Below, piece after piece: positions 30,596 to 42,043 of a stretch of 64,000 nucleotides of DNA (position 1 is its first letter; each line of letters starts with the position of its first letter). The stretch comes from Staphylococcus sp. MI 10-1553 (GTDB lineage: Bacteria; Bacillota; Bacilli; Staphylococcales; Staphylococcaceae). Below the pieces are notes generated by a model. That model made no database searches. It saw only the letters and a list, made by a program, of their open reading frames with translations, and had not been told where the DNA came from. A program made the translations under genes and the position numbers. Location of the stretch: NCBI RefSeq assembly GCF_010365305.1, contig NZ_CP048279.1, positions 2,294,001 through 2,358,000 of the forward strand, written 5' to 3'.

Positions 30596-33439
30596 TTAGC
30601 CCTCCATTCGTTCCTTATCGCGCGCTAATACAGTTTTAAGATAACGACCTGTATAAGATTCTGGGATAGCGGCTATTTCTTCAGGTGTCCCTGTCGCAAG
30701 AATGGTACCACCGCCGTCACCACCTTCAGGACCTAAATCAATTAAGTTATCTGCTGTTTTGATGACGTCTAAATTGTGTTCGATAATCACCACTGTGTCA
30801 CCATTTTCAACGAGTCGATTGAGCACTTTTAATAATCGACTAATATCATCGACATGTAAGCCTGTTGTCGGTTCGTCTAGGATATAAATTGAGCGCCCTG
30901 TTGCACGTTTGTGTAATTCTGAGGCGAGTTTGACACGTTGCGCTTCACCACCTGAAAGTGTCGTTGCAGGTTGTCCAAGCGTAATATAGCCTAATCCAAC
31001 ATCGACTAAAGTTTGTAATTTGCGCTTAATCTTAGGAATATTTTCAAAAAATTGAGTTGCGTCTTCTACAGTCATTTCTAACACGTCAGCAATATTTTTC
31101 CCTTTATAAGTTACTTCCAACGTCTCACGATTGTAACGTTTACCATGACATACTTCACAAGGCACATATACATCAGGTAGAAAATGCATCTCTATTTTTA
31201 TAATACCATCACCTTTACATGCTTCACAACGGCCACCTTTAACGTTAAAACTAAAACGCCCTTTTTGATATCCACGTACTTTTGCTTCATTCGTTGAGGC
31301 AAAGACATCTCGAATATCATCAAATACGCCTGTATATGTGGCTGGGTTAGAACGCGGTGTCCTTCCAATAGGTGACTGATCGATATCAATAATTTTATCG
31401 ATTTGATCCATTCCTGTAATTTCGTCATGTTCACCAGGTTTTACTTTTGATTTATTAATCGCTTTAGCCAATGATTTGTATAACACTTCATTCACTAGCG
31501 AACTTTTCCCTGAACCTGATACCCCCGTCACCACATTCATGACAGAAAGCGGAAAATCAACATCGACATTTTTAAGGTTATTGCTACGTGCACCTTTGAC
31601 AGAAATTTTACGTTCTGTCAAAGGGCGACGATGTTCAGGAACTGGAATAAATTTTTTACCACTCAAATATTGCCCTGTGAGTGACTTTTTATTACGCATC
31701 ACTTGTTTCGGCGTACCACTTGCAATCACTTCACCGCCGTGCTCACCTGCACCAGGGCCAATATCAACAAGATAATCCGCCGCAATCATCGTGTCTTCGT
31801 CGTGTTCTACAACAATTAATGTATTACCTAAATCACGCATTTCTTGTAATGTATGAATCAAACGATCATTATCTCGTTGATGTAAACCAATAGAAGGCTC
31901 ATCAAGTACATACAACACACCTGACAAACGTGACCCAATTTGTGTCGCGAGTCGAATACGTTGCGCCTCACCACCTGACAATGTGCCAGACGAACGATTG
32001 AGCGTTAAATAATCGAGTCCTACATTATTTAAAAAGGTTAAACGTGACGTAATTTCTTTTAAAATTAAATGTGCAATTTGTGCATCTTGGTCAGATAGCT
32101 CGATATTTTCGTAATATGTCAATGCTTCTTTAATGGATTGTTCTACTACTTCGCCGACATTTTTACCTGCCACATAAACCGACAATGCTTCACGACTCAA
32201 ACGTTGGCCGTGACACGTTTCACACACTTGTTCCCCCATATATTTTTGCATCATTTCACGTACATATTCAGAAGGGGACTCATGGTAACGACGCTCAATA
32301 TTCGGGACAACCCCTTCGAACGGCATCGTACGTTTACGCTCTTGACCGAATTTCGACTTGAATGTAAACTCAATTTCTTTGTCACCAGAACCGTATAAAA
32401 TGATATTTCTTTGGCGTTCAGTCAATTTTTTATATGGTTTATCCATATTGATTTTGTACACTTCACAAACACGCTTTAACATCGATGGATAAAAGTCCGA
32501 ACTTGTCGGCTCCCAGGGTAAAATCGCGCCTTCATTGAGCGTCTTATCTTTATCAGGTACGACTAAATCTAAGTCTACCGTTAACTTTTGTCCTAAGCCA
32601 TCACATGTTGGACACGCACCGAATGGACTGTTAAAACTGAACATTCTCGGTTCTAACTCACCAATTGAAAAGCCACAAATGGGACATGCATGCTTTTCTG
32701 AAAACTCCAGTTTATCCCCATCAATAATATCCACGACGAGTCGACCGTCTGCTAATTCAAGTACAGTCTCGATAGAATCTGCTAAACGTGTTTCAATACC
32801 CGGTTTCACGACTAAACGGTCCACGACAATTTCAATGGTATGATTTTTATTTTTATCCAGTTCCGGTGCTTGTGTCACGTCCATAATTTCACCGTCAACA
32901 CGCACACGTACATAACCTTTTTTACTGATGTCCGTTAATAATTTTTCATGCGTCCCTTTACGATGGTTCACAACAGGTGCTAGCAGTTGAATTTTCGTAC
33001 GTTCTTCTAATTCCATAATACGGTCAACCATTTGTTGTACAGTTTGCGATTCGATTTCGATACCATGATTTGGACAAAAAGGCTTTCCGATACGCGCATA
33101 AAGGAGACGAATGTAATCGTAAATTTCCGTTACAGTCGCCACCGTTGAACGCGGGTTTTTACTTGTTGTCTTTTGATCAATAGATATCGCTGGAGACAAA
33201 CCTTCAATAGTATCTACGTCTGGTTTATCCATTTGCCCTAAAAACTGACGAGCATATGCGCTTAAAGACTCCACATATCGACGTTGCCCTTCAGCATAAA
33301 TCGTGTCAAATGCGAGCGAGGACTTCCCTGAGCCCGACAGTCCCGTCATCACAATCAACTGATTTTTTGGCAATTCGATATCAACATTTTTTAAATTGTG
33401 GGCACGTGCCCCTTTCACTACGATTGATGGTTCTTTCAT
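30596..33439 (-). CDS. uvrA: Excinuclease ABC subunit A
   Basis: DNA damage recognition ATPase of nucleotide excision repair. 947 residues; two ABC ATPase modules with Walker [10 protein letters not shown] and GVSGSGKSS, two signature LSGGEAQR motifs, and zinc-finger cysteine sets ([20 protein letters not shown].., [16 protein letters not shown]). Start ATG at 33439 lies eight bases after AAAGGG that overlaps the uvrB stop; the in-frame GTG at 33448 lies in that site. Confidence 0.98.
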   Translation of the reverse strand: MKEPSIVVKGARAHNLKNVDIELPKNQLIVMTGLSGSGKSSLAFDTIYAEGQRRYVESLSAYARQFLGQMDKPDVDTIEGLSPAISIDQKTTSKNPRSTVATVTEIYDYIRLLYARIGKPFCPNHGIEIESQTVQQMVDRIMELEERTKIQLLAPVVNHRKGTHEKLLTDISKKGYVRVRVDGEIMDVTQAPELDKNKNHTIEIVVDRLVVKPGIETRLADSIETVLELADGRLVVDIIDGDKLEFSEKHACPICGFSIGELEPRMFSFNSPFGACPTCDGLGQKLTVDLDLVVPDKDKTLNEGAILPWEPTSSDFYPSMLKRVCEVYKINMDKPYKKLTERQRNIILYGSGDKEIEFTFKSKFGQERKRTMPFEGVVPNIERRYHESPSEYVREMMQKYMGEQVCETCHGQRLSREALSVYVAGKNVGEVVEQSIKEALTYYENIELSDQDAQIAHLILKEITSRLTFLNNVGLDYLTLNRSSGTLSGGEAQRIRLATQIGSRLSGVLYVLDEPSIGLHQRDNDRLIHTLQEMRDLGNTLIVVEHDEDTMIAADYLVDIGPGAGEHGGEVIASGTPKQVMRNKKSLTGQYLSGKKFIPVPEHRRPLTERKISVKGARSNNLKNVDVDFPLSVMNVVTGVSGSGKSSLVNEVLYKSLAKAINKSKVKPGEHDEITGMDQIDKIIDIDQSPIGRTPRSNPATYTGVFDDIRDVFASTNEAKVRGYQKGRFSFNVKGGRCEACKGDGIIKIEMHFLPDVYVPCEVCHGKRYNRETLEVTYKGKNIADVLEMTVEDATQFFENIPKIKRKLQTLVDVGLGYITLGQPATTLSGGEAQRVKLASELHKRATGRSIYILDEPTTGLHVDDISRLLKVLNRLVENGDTVVIIEHNLDVIKTADNLIDLGPEGGDGGGTILATGTPEEIAAIPESYTGRYLKTVLARDKERMEG

Positions 33440-33444
33440 GCATT

Positions 33445-35427
33445 TCACCCTTTTGATTTTAGTTCAAATAATAAATCTCTTAATTCGGTTGCTCTTTCGA
33501 AATCTAATGCTTTTGCGGCTTCTTTCATTTCTTTTTCTACATTTTCAATCGTTTTTTCACGTTCTTTTTTCGTCATTTTCTTCGGTACTTCTTTACGTTG
33601 ATCTTCATTAGTTTCATCCGTTTCGACCGTTGCACTAATGACATCATGAATTTCTTTATTAATTGTTTTCGGTACAATACCATGTTTTTCATTGTACGCG
33701 ATTTGAATTTCACGACGTCGTTCAGTTTCATCAATCGCAACTTTCATTGAATCTGTTATTCGATCCGCATACATGATGACACGCCCTTTATCATTACGCG
33801 CTGCACGACCCATCGTTTGGATTAACGAACGCTCAGAACGTAAGAAACCTTCTTTATCTGCATCCAAAATCACCACTAATGACACTTCTGGAATATCAAG
33901 TCCTTCTCTAAGCAAGTTAATACCGATGAGCACATCAAATGTTCCCATACGTAAGTCTCGAATAATTTCAATCCGTTCTAACGTTTTAATTTCAGAGTGC
34001 AAGTAATTGACCTTTACACCAGCTTCTTTTAAATAAGTTGTTAAATCTTCACTCATTTTTTTCGTTAACGTTGTAATCAGTACACGTTCGCCTTGTGCTG
34101 TTCGTTCTTGAATTTCACTGAGCAAGTCGTCGATCTGATTTTTAGTAGGGCGGACTTCGATTTTTGGATCTAACAAGCCAGTTGGTCGAATAATTTGTTC
34201 AATCATTTCATCTGTACGTTCGATTTCATATGGGCCTGGTGTCGCCGATACATAAACAAGTTGTTTCGCTTTTTGTTCGAACTCTTCAAACTTCAATGGT
34301 CTATTGTCTAATGCACTCGGGAGACGGAAACCATGCTCGACTAACACTTTTTTACGTGCTTGGTCTCCGTTGTACATTCCACGAATTTGAGGCAACGTAA
34401 CATGCGACTCATCAATCATAATGAGCCAATCATCACCAAAATAATCTAACAAAGTGTACGGTGTAGAGCCGAGTGGTCGCAACGTAAGATGAACTGAATA
34501 GTTTTCAATCCCTGACGTAAAGCCCATTTCGCGCATCATCTCTAAATCATAATTCGTTCGTTGTTCTAAACGTTGCGCCTCGAGTAATTTATTTTCATTT
34601 CTTAAATATTCAAGTTGTTCTTCTAATTCTTTTTCAATACGCTCAATCGCAATCTTCATTTTTTCTTCACGGGTTACGAAGTGAGAAGCTGGGAAAAGCG
34701 CAAAGTGTTCGCGTTCTTTTAATACTTCACCCGTTAAATAGTTAATCTCACTAATGCGATCTACTTCATCACCAAAAAATTCAACACGAATACATAACTC
34801 TTCACGTGAAGCCGGGAAAATCTCAACGACATCGCCGCGTACTCTAAATGTCCCGCGTCTAAAGTCAATGTCGTTTCGTGTATATTGTACGTCAACGAGC
34901 TTTCGCAATAACTCACTTCTATCCATTTCCATCCCTACACGAATGCTCACAACTAAGTCACGGTATTCGTCTGGATTACCTAAACCGTAAATACAACTCA
35001 CACTGGCGATAATAATGACATCATCTCGTTCAAACAGCGCACTCGTTGCTGAATGTCGGAGTTGGTCTATTTCATCGTTAATCGACGCATCTTTTTCAAT
35101 AAACGTATCGGTAGACGGAACATACGCTTCTGGTTGGTAATAATCGTAGTAACTTACAAAATATTCCACTCTATTTTCAGGAAAGAAGGTTTTGAACTCA
35201 CTGTACAATTGCCCTGCTAACGTTTTGTTATGCGCAATAATGAGCGTCGGTTTGCCCACTTCTTTAATGACATTACTCATCGTAAATGTTTTACCTGTAC
35301 CTGTTGCACCGAGTAATGTTTGATGACGCTTGCCTTCTTCTATCCCTTTTACCAGTGCTTTGATGGCTTGGGGTTGGTCCCCTTGTGGTTCGAAATTTGA
35401 AGCAATTTTAAAGTCATGATGCTCCAT
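33445..35427 (-). CDS. uvrB: Excinuclease ABC subunit B
   Basis: Helicase-like damage verifier that loads UvrC. 660 residues; Walker [13 protein letters not shown] near 38-49, beta-hairpin region [24 protein letters not shown], helicase motif [11 protein letters not shown] and a C-terminal UVR motif ([20 protein letters not shown]). A LexA-type SOS box lies 60 bp upstream. First gene of the uvrB-uvrA-SHOCT unit. Confidence 0.98.
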   Translation of the reverse strand: MEHHDFKIASNFEPQGDQPQAIKALVKGIEEGKRHQTLLGATGTGKTFTMSNVIKEVGKPTLIIAHNKTLAGQLYSEFKTFFPENRVEYFVSYYDYYQPEAYVPSTDTFIEKDASINDEIDQLRHSATSALFERDDVIIIASVSCIYGLGNPDEYRDLVVSIRVGMEMDRSELLRKLVDVQYTRNDIDFRRGTFRVRGDVVEIFPASREELCIRVEFFGDEVDRISEINYLTGEVLKEREHFALFPASHFVTREEKMKIAIERIEKELEEQLEYLRNENKLLEAQRLEQRTNYDLEMMREMGFTSGIENYSVHLTLRPLGSTPYTLLDYFGDDWLIMIDESHVTLPQIRGMYNGDQARKKVLVEHGFRLPSALDNRPLKFEEFEQKAKQLVYVSATPGPYEIERTDEMIEQIIRPTGLLDPKIEVRPTKNQIDDLLSEIQERTAQGERVLITTLTKKMSEDLTTYLKEAGVKVNYLHSEIKTLERIEIIRDLRMGTFDVLIGINLLREGLDIPEVSLVVILDADKEGFLRSERSLIQTMGRAARNDKGRVIMYADRITDSMKVAIDETERRREIQIAYNEKHGIVPKTINKEIHDVISATVETDETNEDQRKEVPKKMTKKEREKTIENVEKEMKEAAKALDFERATELRDLLFELKSKG

Positions 35428-35487
35428 TCACTGTCCGCCTCCTATCTACTTAGTACTCATATTTTAACAGAACACAACGATGAAATA

Positions 35488-35501
35488 CAAACATTTGTTC
35501 G
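35488..35501. promoter_or_regulatory. LexA (SOS) box upstream of uvrB
   Basis: CAAACATTTGTTCG differs by one base from the Gram-positive LexA palindrome CGAAC-N4-GTTCG. It lies 60 bp before the uvrB start, as expected for DNA-damage control. Confidence 0.8.
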
Positions 35502-35515
35502 CAATCCAACACAAA

Positions 35516-35562
35516 GAGGAGTGCTTCTGATAACATTCAAACTGTGTCAGATTCACTCCTGA
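35516..35562. terminator. Hairpin between csbA and uvrB
   Basis: AGGAGTG pairs with CACTCCT, with an inner CTGA/TCAG pair. It lies after csbA (minus strand) without a clear T run, so it may be a weak terminator. Confidence 0.4.
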
Positions 35563-35596
35563 TGCCGCTATAATTGCGAAGGCGTATGGACAACGA

Positions 35597-35851
35597 TCAC
35601 ATACCGCCCTCTCTATCATGCTCGATATGATGAATTTTTAGTTCTTCTACAATAATATACCCTGCTAACAATGATACAACGTCAAGGAAAATAATCCATT
35701 CATTATGGAAAAATCCTTTATAAACTGAAGCACCGATCACGACTAATGTAATGAGCGTCCCCATCCATTTACTTCTCGTTATCGCGCTGAAAATAACCAC
35801 AAGGACACAAGGAAAAAAAGCGGCCAATAGATACCAAATCAACCCTATCAC
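35597..35851 (-). CDS. csbA: CsbA family membrane protein
   Basis: 84 residues with two or three hydrophobic segments (about 3-22, 27-45, 50-68) and a charged tail (HIEHDREGGM). LLAAFFPCVLVVIFSAITR resembles CsbA, a small membrane protein of the general stress regulon encoded before uvrB in Bacillus. Start is GTG at 35851, overlapping the previous stop (ATGTGA); TTG at 35842 would give the MIWYLLA start usual in homologues. Function unknown. Confidence 0.8.
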   Translation of the reverse strand: MIGLIWYLLAAFFPCVLVVIFSAITRSKWMGTLITLVVIGASVYKGFFHNEWIIFLDVVSLLAGYIIVEELKIHHIEHDREGGM

Positions 35852-36489
35852 ATCTTTCTTTTATTTAGGATTTGCATCGTCATTTCTTTTAATTCAGTGC
35901 GTGGTATAAATCTTTCAGTTAACATTTCTGGAATAATATTTTCAATAAAATCCTGTACGGAAGCCAAATGATCAAATTGCATAATCGTTTCAAGACTCAT
36001 CTCATATATTTCAAAAAATAGAGGTTCAGGATTACGTTTTTGTATTTCACCAAATGTTTCATATAATAAATCAATTTTATCTGCGACCGATAGAATTTGT
36101 CCTTCTAACGAGTCATCTTTACCTTCTTGTAGGCGACGGCGATAAATATCTTGGTACTGTTCTGGAATTTCTTCTTTAATGAATGTATCAACCATTTCCT
36201 CTTCCACTTGTGAGAACAGTTTTTTCAATTCTCCGCTTGCATACTTCACAGGCGTTTTAATATCTCCCGTAAATACTTCAGCAAAGTCATGGTTGAGCGC
36301 TTTTTCATATAAACTTTTCCAATCCACTGTCTTACCGTGATACTCTTCAACCGTACCTAAATACTGGGCAATTTTTGTAACTTTGAATGAGTGCGCGGCT
36401 ACATTATGCTCGAAGTATTTAAATTTCCCGGGTAATCGAATGAGCTTTTCTAAGTCTGATAACCTTTTAATATATTGATGAATTCCCAT
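35848..36489 (-). CDS. HD-domain protein, YfbR-like 5'-nucleotidase
   Basis: 213 residues of the HD hydrolase superfamily. Metal ligands are His in EHNVAAHSF (about 20-28), the HD pair in NHDFAEVFTGDI (about 65-75) and Asp in SVADKIDLLYE (about 133-143). The E. coli homologue YfbR removes phosphate from deoxynucleoside monophosphates. GGAGG precedes the ATG at 36489; longer in-frame starts have none. Confidence 0.85.
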   Translation of the reverse strand: MGIHQYIKRLSDLEKLIRLPGKFKYFEHNVAAHSFKVTKIAQYLGTVEEYHGKTVDWKSLYEKALNHDFAEVFTGDIKTPVKYASGELKKLFSQVEEEMVDTFIKEEIPEQYQDIYRRRLQEGKDDSLEGQILSVADKIDLLYETFGEIQKRNPEPLFFEIYEMSLETIMQFDHLASVQDFIENIIPEMLTERFIPRTELKEMTMQILNKRKM

Positions 36490-36613
36490 AATCAACCTCC
36501 TCCTGTCATGTTTACGTTTGATGTCCATTTGTTGATTATATTAACACATTTATTCGTGAAATATCACTTGTTTCTTGCCTTTATAAAAAATGATATTGGT
36601 GAATGATACATTT

Positions 36614-36647
36614 CAGGGGCTCGAACAATTGAATGCCCTAGCCCCTG
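36614..36647. terminator. Hairpin after prfB
   Basis: CAGGGGCT pairs with AGCCCCTG (8 bp, 18-nt loop). On the minus strand no T run follows, on the plus strand CTTTT does. It may mark the end of secA-prfB, with uncertain efficiency. Confidence 0.45.
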
Positions 36648-36656
36648 CTTTTCATC

Positions 36657-37761
36657 TTATTGCATTTGATGTCTTAAATACGCTTCGATAAACGGACCAA
36701 TCTCACCGTCCATGACTGCGTTGACGTTGCCCGTCTCCTCGTTTGTACGGTGATCTTTCACCATAGAATAAGGGTGGAAAACGTAAGAACGAATTTGACT
36801 CCCCCAACCAATCTCTTTTTGTTCACCACGAATGGCAGCTAACTCTTGTTCTTTTTGTTCTAACTCAAGTTGATAAAGTTTCGCTTTCAACATTTTCATC
36901 GCTGCTTCTCTGTTTTTAATTTGTGAACGTTCATTTTGATTATTCACCACAATACCTGTCGGATGGTGCGTAATACGGATGGCTGATTCAGTTTTGTTAA
37001 TATGCTGACCACCCGCACCTGACGCACGGAAAGTATCCACAGTAATATCGTCTGGGTTGATTTCAACTTCGATTTTTTCGTTGTTAAATTCAGGAATTAC
37101 ATCACATGACGCAAATGACGTATGGCGACGCCCTGAAGAATCAAACGGCGAAATACGAACGAGACGATGGACACCTTTTTCAGCTTTTAAGTAACCGTAA
37201 GCATTGTGACCTTTGACGAGCATGGTCACACTTTTAACACCCGCTTCATCGCCTGCTTGATAATCGACAATTTCCACCTTAAAACCTTGCTGTTCACAAT
37301 AACGTTGATACATACGCAACAACATATTTGTCCAGTCTTGAGACTCTGTACCACCTGCACCAGGATGTAGCTCGAGAATAGCATTGTTTGCATCATGTTC
37401 GCCATCCAGCAAGAGTTGTAATTCGAATTGATCTACTTTCGTTTGGAATCCAATGACTTCTTGTTCTAAATCATCTTTCATTTCGTCATCATATTCTTCT
37501 TGTAACAATTCATACGTTGCAACCATTTCTTCAAGCGTTTCAGCAACTTCATAGTAATTGTTCACAACAGATTTTATGGCATTATTCTGGTCGATAATCG
37601 TTTGCGCGCGTTCTTGATTATCCCAAAACTGTGGGTCCGCCATCATCTCTTCATATTCTTGGATGTTCGTCTCTTTATTTTCTAAGTCAAAGAGACCCCC
37701 TAAGTTGTTCTAATTTTGCGCTATAACTATCCATATTGCGTTTAAGTTCGGACAATTCCAT
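36657..37761 (-). CDS. prfB: Peptide chain release factor 2 (programmed +1 frameshift)
   Basis: Releases peptides at UGA and UAA. The gene starts at ATG 37761 after AAAAGGAG, reads 24 codons ([20 protein letters not shown] then RGSL) and meets in-frame TGA at 37689-37687. The +1 shift CTT-TGA-C, preceded by the Shine-Dalgarno-like AGGGGG (37701-37696), joins the main frame down to 36657, giving 367 residues. RF2 hallmarks: SPF tripeptide in [15 protein letters not shown] and the GGQ loop in [15 protein letters not shown]. The shift is autoregulation: low RF2 favours frameshifting. It lies 39 bp after secA. Confidence 0.97.
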
Positions 37762-37800
37762 CGTGTATCGCTCCTTTTAAATATTCAGCTATTGCCACCG

Positions 37801-40329
37801 CTATTTGCCGTGACAATTTTTATATTTTTTGCCACTTCCACATGGACATGGTTCATTACGTCCGACCTCATGTTCTTTGACAATAGGTTGTGGTTTAACT
37901 TTCTCTTTGCCATCTTCAGCTGAAACGTGCTTACCTTCTAATTCTTTCGTTTTCTCACGTTCAACATCTTCTTCTACCGTGATGACAGATTTCAGAATAT
38001 ATTTGCTGACATCTTCTTCAATACTTTGCATCATCATATCGAACAATTGATGTCCTTCATTTTGATAGTCACGCAATGGATTTTGTTGACCATATGAACG
38101 TAAATGAATCCCTTGACGGAGTTGGTCCATCGTATCAATATGTGACGTCCAATGATTATCAATCGAACGCAATAATATCATACGTTCAAACTCCGGCATA
38201 CGCTCGCCTAGTTGATCTTTTTGACGATTGTATGCAGCTTCAATTTTCGCCCAAATGACTTCAAACATATCCTCTCTATCTTTACCGTTAATTTCACTTT
38301 CTGTTAAGTCACCTTCATGTAAAAAGATGTCTTGAACATAGTAAATCAGTGGCTCGTAGTCCATCTTTTCTTCGTCTTCATTCAAGTAATGTAGCAATGC
38401 GCGGTCTAATGTGGAATGCATCATTTGCATCACTAGGTCCGTACTTTGATCTTGGTCAATGATTTGATTACGTTCTTCATACATGATTTCACGTTGTTTA
38501 CGTAACACTTCATCATATTCCAAAATACGTTTACGCGCATCAAAGTTGTTACCTTCTACACGTTTTTGTGCAGACTCTACAGCACGTGACACCATTTTAG
38601 ATTCAATCGGTGTAGAATCATCCATCCCTAGACGACTCATCATCGCTTGCATACGTTCCGAACCGAAGCGCACCATCAAATCATCTTGTAATGATAAATA
38701 GAAACGACTGTCCCCTTTATCACCTTGACGACCTGAACGACCACGTAGCTGATCATCAATACGACGTGATTCATGACGTTCAGTGCCAATTACCGCTAGA
38801 CCACCCAGCTCTTCAACACCTTCTCCTAGTTTAATGTCTGTACCACGTCCGGCCATGTTTGTCGCAATCGTTACGGCGCCTCTTTGACCTGCACCTGAAA
38901 CAATTTCCGCTTCTCTTTCATGGTTTTTCGCATTGAGGACACTATGACGAATACCGCGTTTTTTCAATAAATTCGAGATATATTCTGATGTTTCTACTGC
39001 GACAGTACCCAATAATACAGGCTGACCTTTGCGATGTTTTTCAATCACTTCTTCGACAACCGCATCAAATTTACCTTTTTGACTAACATAAATTAAATCT
39101 GAACGGTCGACACGTTGGACAGGTCGGTTCGTTGGAATTTGAGTTACGGTCATGTTGTAAATATTACGAAACTCTTCTTCCTCCGTTTTAGCCGTACCCG
39201 TCATACCCGCTAACTTGTTGTACATTCTGAAATAGTTTTGGAATGTAATCGACGCCATTGTCTTAGATTCGTTTTGAATTTGGACATTTTCCTTCGCTTC
39301 AATCGCTTGGTGTAAACCTTCTGAGAAACGACGTCCTGGCATTGTACGACCTGTAAATTGGTCGACGATAAGAATTTCGCCACCCGTTACCATGTAATCT
39401 ACGTCACGCTGCATTGTATAATGTGCACGTAAAGCAAGGTTAATGTGGTGAATAACATCTACATGTTTCACATCGTATAAGTTTTCAATTTTAAACATGC
39501 GTTCTGCCTTATCGATACCTTGTTCTGTCAATTGAATACTTTTCGTTTGCACATCATAGTTATAATCTTCTTCAGCTTTAAGCATTTTTGAAAACACATT
39601 CGCTTGTGTATATAAAGACGTAGATTTCTCCGCTTCACCTGAAATAATTAGCGGTGTACGGGCTTCATCGATTAAAATCGAGTCTACCTCATCAATAATC
39701 GCAAAATGCAGTGGACGCATGACACGGTCTTCTTTGTAATTCACCATGTTGTCACGTAAATAGTCAAAGCCAAGTTCATTATTTGTGCTATATGTGATGT
39801 CTTTACTATAAGCTTCACGTTTTTCTATCGTGCTTAAACTATTGAGGTTCAATCCGACTGACAGACCTAAGAAATTGTACAGTTCTGCCATTTCTTCACT
39901 TTGAACACTAGATAAATATTCGTTTACCGTAATGACGTGCACACCGCGACCAGTTAATGCATTTAAATAGGTTGGCATCGTTGCAGTTAATGTTTTACCT
40001 TCACCGGTTCTCATCTCTGCAATATCACCTTTATGAATGGCGATCCCACCCATAATTTGTACTTTATATGGTGTCATATTGAACACACGTTTAGAAGCTT
40101 CACGTACAAGTGCGAAGGCTTCCGGTAAAATATCATCTAATTTATTATTCTGTTTTTTAATATCTTCTATTTGTTGAACTTCTTCTTGAAAAGCTTTCGT
40201 CTTCGCTCTCATTTCTTCATCAGTTAGCAACGCAATATCTTCTCCTAATGCGATGACTTTATCTGCTAACTTACTTAAACGTTTGACTTCTCGTTTATTA
40301 CCGTCAATCATTTTAGTTATCAAACCCAT
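37801..40329 (-). CDS. secA: Preprotein translocase ATPase SecA
   Basis: Motor that drives preproteins through SecYEG. 842 residues; Walker [15 protein letters not shown] motif [30 protein letters not shown] in the preprotein-binding region, motif [10 protein letters not shown] and the zinc-binding tail [24 protein letters not shown] precedes the ATG at 40329. This is the housekeeping SecA1 (followed by prfB), not the accessory SecA2. Confidence 0.98.
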   Translation of the reverse strand: MGLITKMIDGNKREVKRLSKLADKVIALGEDIALLTDEEMRAKTKAFQEEVQQIEDIKKQNNKLDDILPEAFALVREASKRVFNMTPYKVQIMGGIAIHKGDIAEMRTGEGKTLTATMPTYLNALTGRGVHVITVNEYLSSVQSEEMAELYNFLGLSVGLNLNSLSTIEKREAYSKDITYSTNNELGFDYLRDNMVNYKEDRVMRPLHFAIIDEVDSILIDEARTPLIISGEAEKSTSLYTQANVFSKMLKAEEDYNYDVQTKSIQLTEQGIDKAERMFKIENLYDVKHVDVIHHINLALRAHYTMQRDVDYMVTGGEILIVDQFTGRTMPGRRFSEGLHQAIEAKENVQIQNESKTMASITFQNYFRMYNKLAGMTGTAKTEEEEFRNIYNMTVTQIPTNRPVQRVDRSDLIYVSQKGKFDAVVEEVIEKHRKGQPVLLGTVAVETSEYISNLLKKRGIRHSVLNAKNHEREAEIVSGAGQRGAVTIATNMAGRGTDIKLGEGVEELGGLAVIGTERHESRRIDDQLRGRSGRQGDKGDSRFYLSLQDDLMVRFGSERMQAMMSRLGMDDSTPIESKMVSRAVESAQKRVEGNNFDARKRILEYDEVLRKQREIMYEERNQIIDQDQSTDLVMQMMHSTLDRALLHYLNEDEEKMDYEPLIYYVQDIFLHEGDLTESEINGKDREDMFEVIWAKIEAAYNRQKDQLGERMPEFERMILLRSIDNHWTSHIDTMDQLRQGIHLRSYGQQNPLRDYQNEGHQLFDMMMQSIEEDVSKYILKSVITVEEDVEREKTKELEGKHVSAEDGKEKVKPQPIVKEHEVGRNEPCPCGSGKKYKNCHGK

Positions 40330-40770
40330 TTTGTTCGCTCCTTTAGCCATAAAACTGTGCCGCTTACAACTACTCATCATATCATTTTTCGGTATAAATT
40401 TATACTCAAACCACTTATATATATATACGTATCATTTAACAATTTTATTATAATACCTCATACCGTCAAATAACAATCCGCGATATTTCTTAACACATAC
40501 CTTTATGGTAATTCGAATCAACTTCCTACTTTATAGACGTTCGACTTATGAATCAAATTAAAAACTTGTAGTCAGACTTTTGAACTATACATGCTCACAA
40601 ACATTTCCCATATGATAAAAGAAGGGACAAGCTTTAAATCTAATGCATCTGATTAGATTTATACACTTGCCCCACACTTTTTTGTACACATCATCGCACG
40701 TTCAATCAAAATCTTTTAGTTATTGAGTTGCTCCGCACAATGAACGTCATCTCTTTATAGTTACTAGAGA
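40330..40770. other. Region between secA and hpf
   Basis: About 440 bp. It contains the hpf terminator hairpin and must hold the secA promoter; the part next to secA has a TATATATATATACG stretch. No gene is supported. Confidence 0.5.
40615..40678. terminator. Terminator after hpf
   Basis: GGGACAAG / CTTGCCCC-type outer pairing with an inner AAATCTAAT/ATTAGATTT stem. T-rich runs on both sides (CTTTTTT plus strand, TTCTTTT minus strand). Confidence 0.65.
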
Positions 40771-41331
40771 TTATTCAGTTTCAATCAAGCCGTATTTACC
40801 ATCTTTACGACGATAAACAATGCTTGTGCCATCTGTTTCACGATTATTAAACACGAAGAAATCATGTCCTAATAAATTCATTTGTAGCACCGCTTCTTCT
40901 GAGTCCATTGGTTTTAAGCTGAATGTTTTAGAACGAATGATTTCGATATCAGACGCTGTTGCTTCTTGTTCCACTTCTGGTACAGTCGCTTCAATTTCTG
41001 TAAATACATCCTCTTCATAACCACGGTCCCTGTTTTTACGATTAACGCGTGTTTTATACTTACGAACTTGACGTTCAAGTTTATTATTAATTAAATCGAT
41101 ACCTGCATATAAATCATCATGTCGTTCCTCTGCACGAAGCGTTACATTTTTCAATGGAATTGTCACTTCGATTTTAGTACTAGAATTTTGATATGTTTTC
41201 ACTTTCACATGCGCTGTTGCATTTGGCACATTAGTGAAATAGCGTTCTAACTTACCAATTTTCTCCTCAATATAATTTCTAATAGCATCTGTGATTGTGA
41301 GGTTGTCTCCATGAATTTCAAATTTAATCAT
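40771..41331 (-). CDS. hpf: Ribosome hibernation promoting factor, long form
   Basis: Dimerises 70S ribosomes into inactive 100S particles in stationary phase. 186 residues: N-terminal S30AE domain (about 1-95, [40 protein letters not shown]), a linker, and a C-terminal dimerisation domain (about 130-186, [25 protein letters not shown]). AAAGGAGCG precedes the ATG at 41331. The long form is the one needed for 100S formation in staphylococci. Confidence 0.96.
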   Translation of the reverse strand: MIKFEIHGDNLTITDAIRNYIEEKIGKLERYFTNVPNATAHVKVKTYQNSSTKIEVTIPLKNVTLRAEERHDDLYAGIDLINNKLERQVRKYKTRVNRKNRDRGYEEDVFTEIEATVPEVEQEATASDIEIIRSKTFSLKPMDSEEAVLQMNLLGHDFFVFNNRETDGTSIVYRRKDGKYGLIETE

Positions 41332-41395
41332 AGTGCTCGCTCCTTTCAACCTCTTTTTATAATATATTCCTTACTTATATTTTAACATGTTTACG

Positions 41396-42043
41396 CTATC
41401 TCGCAAACGTTAACATACTTAATTTTCTGACTTTTTGTTGTAATAATACATTTCCAGCACAGTGGGCAGTGTGACCGGTCGTATAAATATCATCAATTAG
41501 GAGAATACTTTTGTTTTCCAGAGAAATATTACTATCGAAGTAAATGGGATTATCGACTGCGTAACGTTCTGAACGAGATAATGCAAATTGTTTCGAGCGA
41601 GGATGCATTTTTAAACATGCGACATAAGGTAATTCCAAATGATGAAGTATCGTTTGAACTGGATTAAAAGTGCGCTGCAAATCGTGATCCTGACTAGACG
41701 GCATCGGTACAATCATCTCATCTTTCACACGTTTTATACGTATATAGTGTGCAAAAACTTCCGCAAGTGCTACGTCATTTAAAAATTTATACTGGTGTAT
41801 CAATGTCTTCACAAAACGATCATAATGAAAAAGTGGTTCAATGCGTTCAAATTGTACACCCATATCGGCTAGGTTCTGACAATTGTGGCATCCCCCTGAA
41901 AGATCTAATTTACCTTTACAGTATGCACATCGATCCGTCTCATCAAAACGACAATTTTCGATTAATTCACGACATTTCGGGCATAAAGTATGCGTTTTTG
42001 AAAATAGGTTCACCATTAAAATATCTTCATACATCGTGTTCAT
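41396..42043 (-). CDS. comFC: Competence protein ComFC (phosphoribosyltransferase-like)
   Basis: Late competence protein acting with ComFA in uptake of transforming DNA. 215 residues; N-terminal zinc-binding cysteines (CPKCRELIENC, CAYCKG, CHNC) and the PRPP-binding motif ILLIDDIYTTGHTA near 177-190. Its ATG overlaps the comFA TGA (ATGA), so translation is coupled. Staphylococci carry these genes though natural competence is seldom expressed. Confidence 0.92.
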   Translation of the reverse strand: MNTMYEDILMVNLFSKTHTLCPKCRELIENCRFDETDRCAYCKGKLDLSGGCHNCQNLADMGVQFERIEPLFHYDRFVKTLIHQYKFLNDVALAEVFAHYIRIKRVKDEMIVPMPSSQDHDLQRTFNPVQTILHHLELPYVACLKMHPRSKQFALSRSERYAVDNPIYFDSNISLENKSILLIDDIYTTGHTAHCAGNVLLQQKVRKLSMLTFAR

